A DNA stretch of 6,764 nt from Thiomonas sp. (GTDB lineage Bacteria > Pseudomonadota > Gammaproteobacteria > Burkholderiales > Burkholderiaceae_C), in the NCBI GenBank assembly GCA_027451915.1, contig DAIDHU010000109.1:1-6764 (forward strand), in the 5' to 3' direction. Each line of letters begins with the position of its first letter. The stretch's first letter is position 1. Positions 1 through 6,152 of the stretch are shown here, piece by piece. Under the pieces are notes generated by a model that saw only the letters and a program-made list of their open reading frames with translations, had not been told where the DNA came from and ran no database searches. Made by a program: the position numbers and the translations under genes.

Positions 1-1
1 C

Positions 2-319
2 GAGCGTTTGATGAGTTTCATGGCCGAGCCCTGCGTATTTCACGCGGTGGGCGGCCCGGAGGTTCTCGGACGCAGTTTCCACGGGCGCGACGAGGTGCGC
101 GCCGGCTTCGAGCTGGCCTGGAAGACCTTTCCCGACGCCGCCTGGCTGGACCCGGTGCACTTCGTTTGTGGCGACCGCGGGGTCACGGAGTCGACCTTTC
201 GCGGCACCCGCGCCGACGGCCTGCGCATCGAGGCCCGCATGGTCGATGTGTTCACCTTCGCCGACGGCCGCATCGCGGTGAAAAACGCGTTCCGCAAGGA
301 ACGCATCCCGGCTCGCTGA
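2..319 (+). CDS. SnoaL/NTF2-like protein, 5'-truncated by the window edge
   Basis: The reading frame is open from the first bases to the TGA at 317-319 and gives 105 visible residues. The visible start (ERLMSFMAEP) looks like the first-helix end and first strand of a SnoaL-like fold, so roughly 20-35 N-terminal residues are probably off the left edge; the TTG at 8 and ATG at 11 are unlikely to be true starts. Supporting motifs are the acid/aromatic entry strand (CVFHAVGGPEVLG), the phrase FHGRDEVRAGFELAW, and the closing strands MVDVFTFADGRI and VKNAFRK, which are typical of the NTF2/SnoaL cone fold. Members include small isomerases, hydrolases and proteins of unknown role, so no reaction can be assigned. 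It ends 14 bases before the permease start, which implies co-transcription and a possible accessory role in handling the imported compound. No signal peptide can be judged because the N-terminus is missing. Confidence 0.8.
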   Translation, partial: ERLMSFMAEPCVFHAVGGPEVLGRSFHGRDEVRAGFELAWKTFPDAAWLDPVHFVCGDRGVTESTFRGTRADGLRIEARMVDVFTFADGRIAVKNAFRKERIPAR

Positions 320-320
320 C

Positions 321-325
321 GGAGG
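321..325 (+). promoter_or_regulatory. Ribosome binding site of the tauC-like gene
   Basis: A GGAGG stands directly after the stop codon of the SnoaL-like gene, with 8 bases between it and the ATG at 334. It supports 334 as the permease start and indicates translation within the same message. A second GAGG at 356-359 precedes the in-frame ATG at 367 by 7 bases and could drive an 11-residue shorter form. Confidence 0.65.
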
Positions 326-333
326 CACCCTCG

Positions 334-1185
334 ATGAGCGCGATCCCCGAACCGCGAGGCCAGAACATGAACCTTTCCGCGCCCCCTCCTTCCGGCCCGC
401 CCGCGCGCAAGACGCGCCTGCGCCTGGCTCCGCAATGGATCACCGTGCTCGTGCTGCTGGGCGCGTTGGTGGTGTGGCAACTGGTCGCCGTGGCCGGCGT
501 GTTCCCGCCCTTCGCGCTGCCTTCGCCGGTGGCGGTCTGGCAGTCCTTCGTGGCCATCCTGCGCCAGGGCTATGGCGGACAGTCCTTGAGCGCCGACATC
601 GGCATCAGCTGCTTTCGCATTCTGGTGGGTTTTGTCGGCGCCATTGTCATCGGGGTTCCGGTGGGCCTGCTGATGTCGCGCAACAAGGTGGTGTTCGACA
701 TCGTCGACCCGCTGCTGCAGTTCGTGCGCCCGGTGCCTCCGCTGGCCTACATCCCCCTGCTGGTCGTGTGGTTCGGCATCGGCGAGCTTCCCAAGGCCAT
801 CCTGATCCTGGTGGGCACGATTCCGGTGATCATCATCGGCACCATCTCCGGGGTGAAGAGCACGCCGCCGTTGCGGGTTTCGGTGGCGCGCACTCTGGGC
901 GCGAGCAACGCGCAGATTTTCCGCAAGGTGATCCTGCCGTCCGCGATGCCCGAGATCTTCACCGCCATGCGCGTGGGCATCGGCGTGGCCTGGACCTGCC
1001 TGGTCGCGGCCGAGCTGATCGCCGCCAGCAGCGGGCTGGGCTGGCTGGTGCAGTTCGCCGGACAGGCCCTGCAGGTGAGCATTGTCATCGTCGGCATCGT
1101 GATCATCGGGCTCATCGGCTACGCCATGGAACTGGTGATCCGCAAGATCGAGAGCCTGGTCGTGCCCTGGCGCGGCCACGGCTGA
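334..1185 (+). CDS. tauC: Taurine/sulfonate ABC transporter permease (TauC-like)
   Basis: Inner-membrane permease of a taurine/sulfonate/nitrate-type ABC importer, 283 residues (E. coli TauC is about 275). The first 35 residues are polar and proline-rich and cytoplasmic. Hydrophobic segments lie at about 36-57, 93-115, 137-147, 155-173, 213-231 and 247-266. The segment at 130-150 (VRPVPPLAY..., WFGIGE) is almost the same as I recall for E. coli TauC, as are GVKS (173-176) and LVAAELIAA (223-231). The cytoplasmic EAA-type coupling loop is at about 185-202 (RTLGAS...VILP), where the ATPase would dock. The start at 334 has a GGAGG 8 bases upstream; ATG 367 is an alternative with its own GAGG. 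The gene follows the SnoaL-like gene by 14 bases and precedes the binding-protein gene by 74. The family is very likely; taurine as the actual substrate is inferred, and other C2 sulfonates are possible. Confidence 0.92.
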   Translation: MSAIPEPRGQNMNLSAPPPSGPPARKTRLRLAPQWITVLVLLGALVVWQLVAVAGVFPPFALPSPVAVWQSFVAILRQGYGGQSLSADIGISCFRILVGFVGAIVIGVPVGLLMSRNKVVFDIVDPLLQFVRPVPPLAYIPLLVVWFGIGELPKAILILVGTIPVIIIGTISGVKSTPPLRVSVARTLGASNAQIFRKVILPSAMPEIFTAMRVGIGVAWTCLVAAELIAASSGLGWLVQFAGQALQVSIVIVGIVIIGLIGYAMELVIRKIESLVVPWRGHG

Positions 1186-1247
1186 GGCCTTCGCGATTCC
1201 AGCATTCGTCCAAGGCCCGCAGGGCTTCGAGTACATCCCCCCAACGC

Positions 1248-1254
1248 AGGAGAG
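1248..1254 (+). promoter_or_regulatory. Ribosome binding site of the tauA-like gene
   Basis: AGGAGAG ends 5 bases before the ATG at 1260. This strong Shine-Dalgarno site fixes the start of the binding protein and fits the high expression usual for periplasmic binding proteins. It also rules out the long upstream extension of this frame, which only shadows the permease gene. Confidence 0.75.
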
Positions 1255-1259
1255 AGCAC

Positions 1260-2270
1260 ATGAACAAGCGATCCTGGATGCGCGGCGCGCTCGCCGCCTG
1301 CACCCTGGCGGCAGGCCTGGTCCCCGTGGCGGCCCGCGCCGCCGGGCAGCCCGAGGTGATCATCGGCTACGAGAACAACGGCGCCGACCCCTACATGGTG
1401 TCGATGGCCCAGCACCTGTTCGAGAAGAACATGCACGCCCGGGTGCAGTACAAGCTGTTCAGCTCCGGCCCGGCGGCGATGAGCGCGCTGGCCTCGAACA
1501 GCCTGACCTTCATGTGCGGCCTGGGCGTACCGCCGCTGGTCACCGCGATCGCGCAAGGCCTGCCGATGACCATCGTGTACAACCAGGAGCGCTACACGAC
1601 GGCCGCGGGCATCGTGGTCAAGCCCGGCAGCCACATCACCACGGTGGCCGGCCTGAAGGGCAAGAAGATCGCCATCGTCGCCGGCTCGCAGTCCTCCTTC
1701 GAACTGGCGACCTTCCTGCAGGAGGCGCATGTGCCCTATGACTCGGTCACCCAGATCAACATGGCGCCGCCGCAGATGCGCACCTCCTGGGTCACCGGCG
1801 CGATCGATGCGGCCATCGTGTGGGATCCGGTGTTCAGCGCGCTGCAGGCGGCCGGGGGCCAGGTGCTCAAGACCGACGGCGACCTTCCGCGCACGGCCTC
1901 GAGCTACAACGTGTGCATCGCCGACTCCAAGTGGGCGGCCGCCCACCCGGCGCTGGCCCGCGGTTTCGTCGCGGCCCTGGACCAGGGCTACCAGATGACC
2001 CGCAAGGACCCCGAGAAGGCCATCGCGGACATGGCCCGCGAGACCGGGGTGACGGTGCCCGTGGCGCGCAAGGAACTGGCCGGCTACGAGTTGTTCTCGG
2101 GGGCCGACCAGAGCTCCCCCAAGGGCATGGGCCAGGGAGCGGGGGTGGAGACCTCGGCCACCTACATGACCCTGGTGAACACGGCCAAGGTGCTGCAGCA
2201 GATCGGGCGCATCCAGCAGGTGCCGGCGAGTTTCGCCGACAACGTCGCCCCGCAGTATTCCGGGCATTGA
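1260..2270 (+). CDS. tauA: Periplasmic taurine/sulfonate-binding protein (TauA-like)
   Basis: Periplasmic solute-binding protein that would deliver taurine or a related sulfonate to the TauC/TauB complex. It has 336 residues, of which about 309 remain after processing. The N-terminus is a classic Sec signal: MNKR-type positive start, hydrophobic core about 8-22, and an A-R-A cleavage site after residue 27. There is no lipobox. The mature part follows the TauA/SsuA two-lobe pattern: VIIGYENNGADPYMV (33-47), KLFSSGPAAMSALAS (65-79), PPLVTAIAQGLP (91-102), IVVKPGS followed by LKGKKIAIV (118-140), NMAPPQMRTSWVTGAIDAAIVWDP (167-190) and a C-terminal helix bundle. From memory, E. coli TauA has matching phrases at the same places (FDSG, ALASG, LQPP, GDIDGAYVW). 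The start is set by AGGAGAG at 1248. The substrate is inferred from family resemblance and from the SauS- and TauR-like neighbours; nitrate and aliphatic sulfonate binders are the nearest alternatives. Confidence 0.9.
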   Translation: MNKRSWMRGALAACTLAAGLVPVAARAAGQPEVIIGYENNGADPYMVSMAQHLFEKNMHARVQYKLFSSGPAAMSALASNSLTFMCGLGVPPLVTAIAQGLPMTIVYNQERYTTAAGIVVKPGSHITTVAGLKGKKIAIVAGSQSSFELATFLQEAHVPYDSVTQINMAPPQMRTSWVTGAIDAAIVWDPVFSALQAAGGQVLKTDGDLPRTASSYNVCIADSKWAAAHPALARGFVAALDQGYQMTRKDPEKAIADMARETGVTVPVARKELAGYELFSGADQSSPKGMGQGAGVETSATYMTLVNTAKVLQQIGRIQQVPASFADNVAPQYSGH

Positions 2271-2285
2271 ACCAGCGCTTCAGGC

Positions 2286-2309
2286 GCGGGGCGGCGCGAG
2301 CCGCCCCGC
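2286..2309 (+). other. Perfect 10-bp G/C hairpin with GCGA tetraloop between tauA- and tauB-like genes
   Basis: The arms are 2286-2295 (GCGGGGCGGC) and 2300-2309 (its exact reverse complement), around a four-base GCGA loop that fits the GNRA tetraloop pattern. No T-run follows, so it is not a standard intrinsic terminator. It begins 15 bases after the binding-protein stop and ends just before the GAGGA that serves the ATPase gene. Such hairpins in transporter operons often protect the 3' end of the binding-protein message and lower expression of the genes beyond; that role here is inferred. Confidence 0.6.
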
Positions 2310-2310
2310 C

Positions 2311-2315
2311 GAGGA
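2311..2315 (+). promoter_or_regulatory. Ribosome binding site of the tauB-like gene (GTG start)
   Basis: GAGGA lies 7 bases before the GTG at 2323 and two bases after the hairpin's right arm. It supports the GTG start. Its closeness to a very stable stem may limit translation of the ATPase relative to the binding protein. Confidence 0.6.
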
Positions 2316-2322
2316 CAGGCAC

Positions 2323-3060
2323 GTGAACATCGTCATCGATTCCCTGTACAAGACCTTCGGCTCGACCACGGCGCTGGAGAACATCAACCTGCAGTTCCAG
2401 GGCGGTGAATTCGTCACCGTGCTCGGATCTTCCGGTTGCGGCAAGACCACCTTGCTGCACCTGCTGGCCGGGCTCACCACGCCGTCGCGCGGGGCCATCT
2501 ACATCGACGGCGAGGTCAAGAGCCGGCCGGGGGCGGACCGTGTGGTGGTGTTCCAGCAGGCGGGGCTGTACCCCTGGCTGAACGTGCAGGACAACATCGA
2601 GTTCGGACTCGAGCTGCAGGGCATGGCGCGCGCCCAGCGCAGGCGCGAGAGTTCGGAGATCCTGCGCATCATCGGCCTGGAGGGCTTCGCGCGCCACAAG
2701 CCCTACGAGTTGTCCGGAGGCATGCAGCAACGCGTGGCGATCGCGCGTGCGCTGGTGATGAAGCCCAAGGTGCTGCTGATGGACGAGCCCTTCGGCGCGC
2801 TGGACGCGCAGACCCGCGCCTCCATGCAGTCCTTCCTCACCTCGCTGTGGGAGAAGCTGCAGTGCACCATCGTGTTCATCACCCACGACATCGACGAGGC
2901 GATCTTCCTGGGCACGCGCCTGGTGGTGCTGTCCGCGCGCCCGGGCCGGGTGGCGCTGGACGTGCCCGTCGAGCTCGAACGCCCGCGCAGGCCCGAGACC
3001 AGCTTCGAGCCCCAGTTCCTGGAGCTGAAAAAGCAGGCCATGGGCATCCTGGCCCATTGA
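2323..3060 (+). CDS. tauB: Taurine/sulfonate ABC transporter ATP-binding protein (TauB-like)
   Basis: Cytoplasmic ATPase of 245 residues that would power the importer (E. coli TauB is 255). All nucleotide-binding motifs are intact: Walker A GSSGCGKT (35-42), Q-loop at about 78-79 (VVVFQQAGLYPW), signature LSGGMQQR (130-137), Walker B VLLMDE (150-155), D-loop GALD (158-161) and the switch histidine in ITHD (H188). The stretch RPGADRVVVFQ...GLYPWLNVQDNIEFGLEL closely follows the TauB/SsuB/NrtD subfamily. Translation begins at GTG 2323 (MNIVIDSLYK), preceded by GAGGA. The usual Pro-Glu-rich tail is short and ends in GILAH, so no extra regulatory domain is present. It is the last gene of the plus-strand run, facing the regulator gene tail to tail with 29 bases between the stops. 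The motifs make the ATPase role near certain; the substrate follows from the neighbouring binding protein. Confidence 0.92.
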   Translation: MNIVIDSLYKTFGSTTALENINLQFQGGEFVTVLGSSGCGKTTLLHLLAGLTTPSRGAIYIDGEVKSRPGADRVVVFQQAGLYPWLNVQDNIEFGLELQGMARAQRRRESSEILRIIGLEGFARHKPYELSGGMQQRVAIARALVMKPKVLLMDEPFGALDAQTRASMQSFLTSLWEKLQCTIVFITHDIDEAIFLGTRLVVLSARPGRVALDVPVELERPRRPETSFEPQFLELKKQAMGILAH

Positions 3061-3100
3061 GGGGCGGGTGGCCGCCGCCCCGGCGCCGCTCAGGCGCCGG
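3061..3100. terminator. Tandem G/C hairpins between convergent operons (possible bidirectional terminator)
   Basis: Two stems abut. The first has arms 3061-3067 (GGGGCGG) and 3075-3081 with a 7-base loop. The second has arms 3080-3087 (CCGGCGCC) and 3093-3100 around a 5-base loop that holds the reverse-complemented TGA stop (3090-3092) of the minus-strand regulator gene. The plus-strand ATPase stop ends at 3060, directly before the first stem. No T-tract follows on either strand, so intrinsic termination is unproven; the position suggests transcript-end formation or RNA 3' protection. Confidence 0.45.
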
Positions 3101-4595
3101 CCTGCAGCTCGCGGATCAGCGCGCCCAGCAGCGCGATGCCCGGCTCGATGGCCTTGTCGGGGATGGACTGCCAGCCCAGGCGCATGAAGGGGCCCGGGGC
3201 CGGCTGCTCGAAAAAGAACACGTCGCCGGTCTCGATCAGCACCCCGGCGGCGGCGGCGCGGCGCGCCAGCTCGCCGGTGTCGATGCCGTCGGGCAGGCGC
3301 AGCCAGCACGAACCTCCGCCGATGACCGGCGTGACCACGCACTGCGGAGCGTGCCGGGACAGGGCCTCGAGGGCCGCCTGGCTGCGCTGCTGCTGGGTCA
3401 TGGCGATGCGCCGCAACTGGGCGTCGTGGTGCCCCAGGGACAGGAACAGCGCGAAGGCGCGCTGCACGAAGGCCGAGGGATGGCGCAGCATCAGGCGGCG
3501 CAGCGCGCGCAATTCCCGCGCCAGGGCGGCCGGGGCGACGATATAGCCCAGGCGCAGCCCCGGTGCCCAGCTCTTGGACAGGCTGCCGATGTAGATCACG
3601 CGATGGCTGTGGTCCAGGCTCTTGAGCGCGGGAATGGGCTCGTCGCCATAGCGGTTCTCGCTCTCGAAGTCATCCTCGATGATGATCAGGTCGTTGCGGT
3701 CGGCCCATTGCAGCAGCTGGCGCCTGCGCTCCAGCGGCATGGTCACCCCCGTGGGGCATTGGTGGCTGGGCGTGACGTACAGGTAGTCGGCCTGCTCCAG
3801 TCGCTGGTCCACGGGCAGGCCGTCGGCGTCGACGTCGATGGGAACCAGGCGCGAGGTGCGCGCGGCGAAGATGTTGCGTGCGTCGGGGTAGCCGGGGTTC
3901 TCCAGCGCCAGCGTGATGGACTCGCCCAGCAGCAGGTCGGCCACCATGTACAGGGCATGCTGCGCCCCCACGGTGACCACGATCTCCTCCGCCTGCGCCC
4001 ATACCCCGCGGCGCGGAAGGACGCGGGTCCGGATCTGCTGCACCAGGGTCTCGTCGTCGCGGTTGATGTGGTCCGGAGCCCAGTCGCGGATGTCGAGCAC
4101 GGACAAGGCCTTGAGGCAGCATTCCCGCCAGTTTGCGGTGGGAAACAGCGAAGCGTCGAACTGACCGTACAGGAAGGGGTAGGGGAATTTCTGCCAGTCG
4201 GCCGGCTTGTGGATGCTGCGCTGGCGCGTCGGCTGCAGGCGCAGGCGGCCTTCCCAGTCGATGGGCGCCAAGGAGGCGCCGCCGCCCGCGGCATCCGGGT
4301 CGCGCGCGCGCAGCCCGGCCACGAACTGCGCGTTCACGAAATGCCCGCTGCGCTGGCGCGACAGCAGGTAGCCCTCGTCGGCGAGCTGCTTGTAGGCCAG
4401 CACCACGGTGTTGCGCGCCACCCCGAGTTGTTCGGCCAGTTCGCGCCCGGAGGGCACCGGCGTGCCGGGCTCGACCAGGCCGTCGAGGATGGCCGAGACC
4501 AGCATTTCGCGGATCTGTCCCTGCAGGCTCAGGTTGCTGCGAGCGCTTCGCTGCAGCAGTTGTTTCCACAGCAGGGTATGGGTGCGGTGGTTCAT
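3090..4595 (-). CDS. tauR: TauR-like MocR/PdxR-family transcriptional regulator (wHTH plus aminotransferase domain)
   Basis: A 501-residue protein with a GntR-type winged helix (about 10-88; ...SLQGQIREMLVSAILDG..., VPSGRELAEQLGVARNTVVLAYKQL) joined to a fold-type I aminotransferase-like domain (about 130-495). PLP-site features are present: NPGYPDA, PSHQCPTG (276-283), the acidic IIIEDDF (304-310), the Schiff-base lysine K341 in SLSKSWAPGLRLGY, and an arginine at about 472 (FMRLGW) where aminotransferases bind a carboxylate. The phrases YPFLYGQFD and WRECCLKALS fit the TauR branch as I know it; TauR activates taurine genes in alphaproteobacteria. ATG 4595 (MNHRTHTLLWKQ) was chosen; an ATG 11 codons upstream (4628) lies inside a palindromic hairpin and would add an Arg/Gly/Pro-rich leader. 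Neither has a clear Shine-Dalgarno site. The gene follows the SauS-like gene by 54 bases on the same strand. The family is very likely; the taurine role is inferred. Confidence 0.9.
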   Translation of the reverse strand: MNHRTHTLLWKQLLQRSARSNLSLQGQIREMLVSAILDGLVEPGTPVPSGRELAEQLGVARNTVVLAYKQLADEGYLLSRQRSGHFVNAQFVAGLRARDPDAAGGGASLAPIDWEGRLRLQPTRQRSIHKPADWQKFPYPFLYGQFDASLFPTANWRECCLKALSVLDIRDWAPDHINRDDETLVQQIRTRVLPRRGVWAQAEEIVVTVGAQHALYMVADLLLGESITLALENPGYPDARNIFAARTSRLVPIDVDADGLPVDQRLEQADYLYVTPSHQCPTGVTMPLERRRQLLQWADRNDLIIIEDDFESENRYGDEPIPALKSLDHSHRVIYIGSLSKSWAPGLRLGYIVAPAALARELRALRRLMLRHPSAFVQRAFALFLSLGHHDAQLRRIAMTQQQRSQAALEALSRHAPQCVVTPVIGGGSCWLRLPDGIDTGELARRAAAAGVLIETGDVFFFEQPAPGPFMRLGWQSIPDKAIEPGIALLGALIRELQAGA

Positions 4596-4603
4596 CGTCG
4601 GCA

Positions 4604-4642
4604 GCCGCGGGGGCCCGCCGCGGCGCATGCGCGCGCGGCGGG
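4604..4642 (-). other. Overlapping, mutually exclusive inverted repeats in the sauS-tauR gap
   Basis: Stem A pairs 4604-4610 (GCCGCGG) with 4618-4624 over a 7-base loop. Stem B pairs 4614-4622 (CCCGCCGCG) with 4634-4642 over an 11-base loop that itself contains the palindrome GCGCATGCGC (4623-4632). Both use 4618-4622, so only one can form at a time. On the minus-strand message B forms first, soon after the sauS-like stop, and A ends 8 bases before the regulator's ATG. They could act as an RNA 3' end, an attenuator or a translation block; high GC also makes chance stems common. Confidence 0.4.
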
Positions 4643-4649
4643 CGCGGGT

Positions 4650-6083
4650 TCAGTTCAGGCCATGGCGCCTGCGGTACTCGCCGAACATGTCGTCCATGCT
4701 CGGTTCGTCCGGCGCGCAGGGCGTGGCGACTCGCGTGATGTTGAGAAAGTGCCTGTAGTTCAGGTTGTCGGAAATGCTGTTGCGCCCCCAGGTGCCGCAA
4801 CCCATGGACAGCGAGAAGGGCAGTCCGTTGTCGAAGCTGCCGCCGGTGGCGAAGCAGTGCGCCTGGTTGACGATGATGCGGCAGGCGGGCATGCCAAGAC
4901 CCATGCTCAGCGCGCGCTCCGGGCGTTGCGAGTGCAGCCCGATGGAGTGGCCCGCTCCCTCGTAGGCGTAGATGGCGCGCACGATGTCCTGCGCGTGTTC
5001 GAAATCGCGCGCGCGGTACACCGTCAGTACCGGGGAGAGCTTTTCGCCCGAGAAGGGGTGCTGTTCGCCGGTGCCGCTTTCCTCGACCATGAGAAAACGC
5101 GCCTGCTCGAAGGCCTCGCCTCGCAGTCCGGCCAGCGCGGCGATCACCGGCGCGGACTTGGCCGTGACCGCGGGCGACAGCTTGCCTGCGGGCCACATGG
5201 TGTCCTGCAGGCGCTGCTTCTGGGCCGCGTCCAGCAGCACGCCGCCCTGCGCGCGCAACGCCTCGAGCATGCGCTCGTACACGGCCTCGACGATCACCAC
5301 GCTGTTTTCGGAGGAACAGCTGGTGGCGTTGTCGAAGGTCTTGGAGCGCCGGATCCTGTGCGCCGCCTGCTCCAGCTCGGCGGTCTCGTCGACGATCACG
5401 GCCACGTTGCCCGCGCCCACGCCGATGGCCGGGGTTCCGCTTTCGTAGGCTGCGCGCACGTTGTTCTGCGAGCCGGTCACCACCACCAGGTCCACCTGGC
5501 GCATCAGCTCCTGCGTGGCCGCCTTGTTCACGGGGGCCGGCAGCTGCTGCACCAGATCGCGCGGCGCGCCCACGCGATCGAGTTCCTCGGCCATGTAGCG
5601 CAGCAGCAGGGTGCTGGTGCCGTAGCCCTTGGGCGAGGGCGCCAGGATCACGGCGTTGCGCCCCTTGAGGGCGTTGATGATCTTGTTGGCCGGGGTGGCG
5701 CCGGGGTTGGTCGACGGCGTCACCGCGCCGACCACCCCGACCGGACGGGCGATCTCGATCAGCCCCTTGGCCTTGTCCTCGGAGATCACTCCCACGGACT
5801 TGCGTCCGCGCAGGTCGCGCAGCAGCCCCAGGGTCTTGCGGTGATTCTTGATCACCTTGTCCTCGACATTGCCCAGGCCGGTGTCGGCCACCGCGAGTTC
5901 GGCCAGCGCGCGGTTGCGGGCCGGCTCCATGATGGCCCAGCCGGCGGCGAGCACCACCTCGTCGACCTGTTCCTGGCTGAAGCTCTCGTACACGCGTTGC
6001 GCGGCCCGGGCCCGCGCCACGCAGTCGGCCACCTGGCGACGCACGTCGTCGAGCTCGGGTGCTGGGGAAGTCTTCCTGTCCAT
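4650..6083 (-). CDS. sauS: Acylating sulfoacetaldehyde dehydrogenase (SauS-like)
   Basis: A 477-residue cytoplasmic aldehyde dehydrogenase of the CoA-acylating type, like EutE or the N-terminal half of AdhE. SauS (EC 1.2.1.81) interconverts sulfoacetaldehyde and sulfoacetyl-CoA with NADP(H) in sulfoacetate degradation. The helical N-terminus is followed by the cofactor domain: TPSTNPGATPANKIINALKGRNAVILAPSPK in outline (122-152) and IGVGAGNVAVIVD (220-232). The catalytic cysteine is C256 within FDNATSCSSENS (250-261), and EKLSPVL (347-353) is the conserved glutamate region. As in acylating relatives, the glycine-rich ELGGK-type motif of hydrolytic ALDHs is absent. ATG 6083 has a GAGGA 7 bases upstream; a TTG-started form 17 codons longer lacks such a site. 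The TauABC- and TauR-like neighbours favour a sulfonate substrate. Another short aldehyde is possible, and whether it works in the oxidative or reductive direction cannot be read from sequence. Confidence 0.85.
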   Translation of the reverse strand: MDRKTSPAPELDDVRRQVADCVARARAAQRVYESFSQEQVDEVVLAAGWAIMEPARNRALAELAVADTGLGNVEDKVIKNHRKTLGLLRDLRGRKSVGVISEDKAKGLIEIARPVGVVGAVTPSTNPGATPANKIINALKGRNAVILAPSPKGYGTSTLLLRYMAEELDRVGAPRDLVQQLPAPVNKAATQELMRQVDLVVVTGSQNNVRAAYESGTPAIGVGAGNVAVIVDETAELEQAAHRIRRSKTFDNATSCSSENSVVIVEAVYERMLEALRAQGGVLLDAAQKQRLQDTMWPAGKLSPAVTAKSAPVIAALAGLRGEAFEQARFLMVEESGTGEQHPFSGEKLSPVLTVYRARDFEHAQDIVRAIYAYEGAGHSIGLHSQRPERALSMGLGMPACRIIVNQAHCFATGGSFDNGLPFSLSMGCGTWGRNSISDNLNYRHFLNITRVATPCAPDEPSMDDMFGEYRRRHGLN

Positions 6084-6090
6084 GCTGCAA

Positions 6091-6095
6091 TCCTC
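6091..6095 (-). promoter_or_regulatory. Ribosome binding site of the sauS-like gene
   Basis: Read on the minus strand, GAGGA lies 7 bases before the ATG at 6083. It is the reason for choosing this start over the longer TTG-started frame at 6134. Confidence 0.65.
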
Positions 6096-6152
6096 GATGC
6101 TGGGGTGAAGGGGGCGCGCAGGCGCCGCGGTCAAAGGGGGCCGTGCTTGGGC

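Noticed and set aside
1212..1227. Small imperfect hairpin between the permease and binding-protein genes
   Set aside because: AAG(G)CCC pairs with GGGCTT only with a bulged base and a 3-base loop. It is too weak to annotate in GC-rich DNA.
40..1236. 398-residue open frame on the minus strand over the SnoaL-like and permease genes
   Set aside because: It is rich in His, Arg, Gly, Asp and Gln with no recognisable domain, and lies opposite two well-supported genes. Long antisense open frames are expected in DNA this G/C-rich.
435..1259. Upstream extension of the binding-protein frame
   Set aside because: The extension is an Arg/His/Gly-rich shadow of the permease gene. The real start is ATG 1260, shown by AGGAGAG and the signal peptide.
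1867..3342. 491-residue minus-strand open frame over the binding-protein and ATPase genes
   Set aside because: Low-complexity Arg/Gly/Ala/Pro/His composition, no domain, and opposite the intact ATPase motifs.
4596..4628. ATG 4628 as the start of the TauR-like gene
   Set aside because: It would add MRRGGPPRLPT, lies inside the loop palindrome of a hairpin and has no Shine-Dalgarno site. It remains possible, so the start is noted as uncertain.
3670..6090. 806-residue minus-strand open frame spanning the SauS- and TauR-like genes
   Set aside because: It is a frame-shifted shadow of both genes, with Arg/Gly/Ala/His-rich composition and no motif.
6084..6134. Longer TTG-started form of the SauS-like protein
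   Set aside because: The added 17 residues show no family sequence and the TTG has no ribosome binding site, while ATG 6083 has GAGGA at the right distance.
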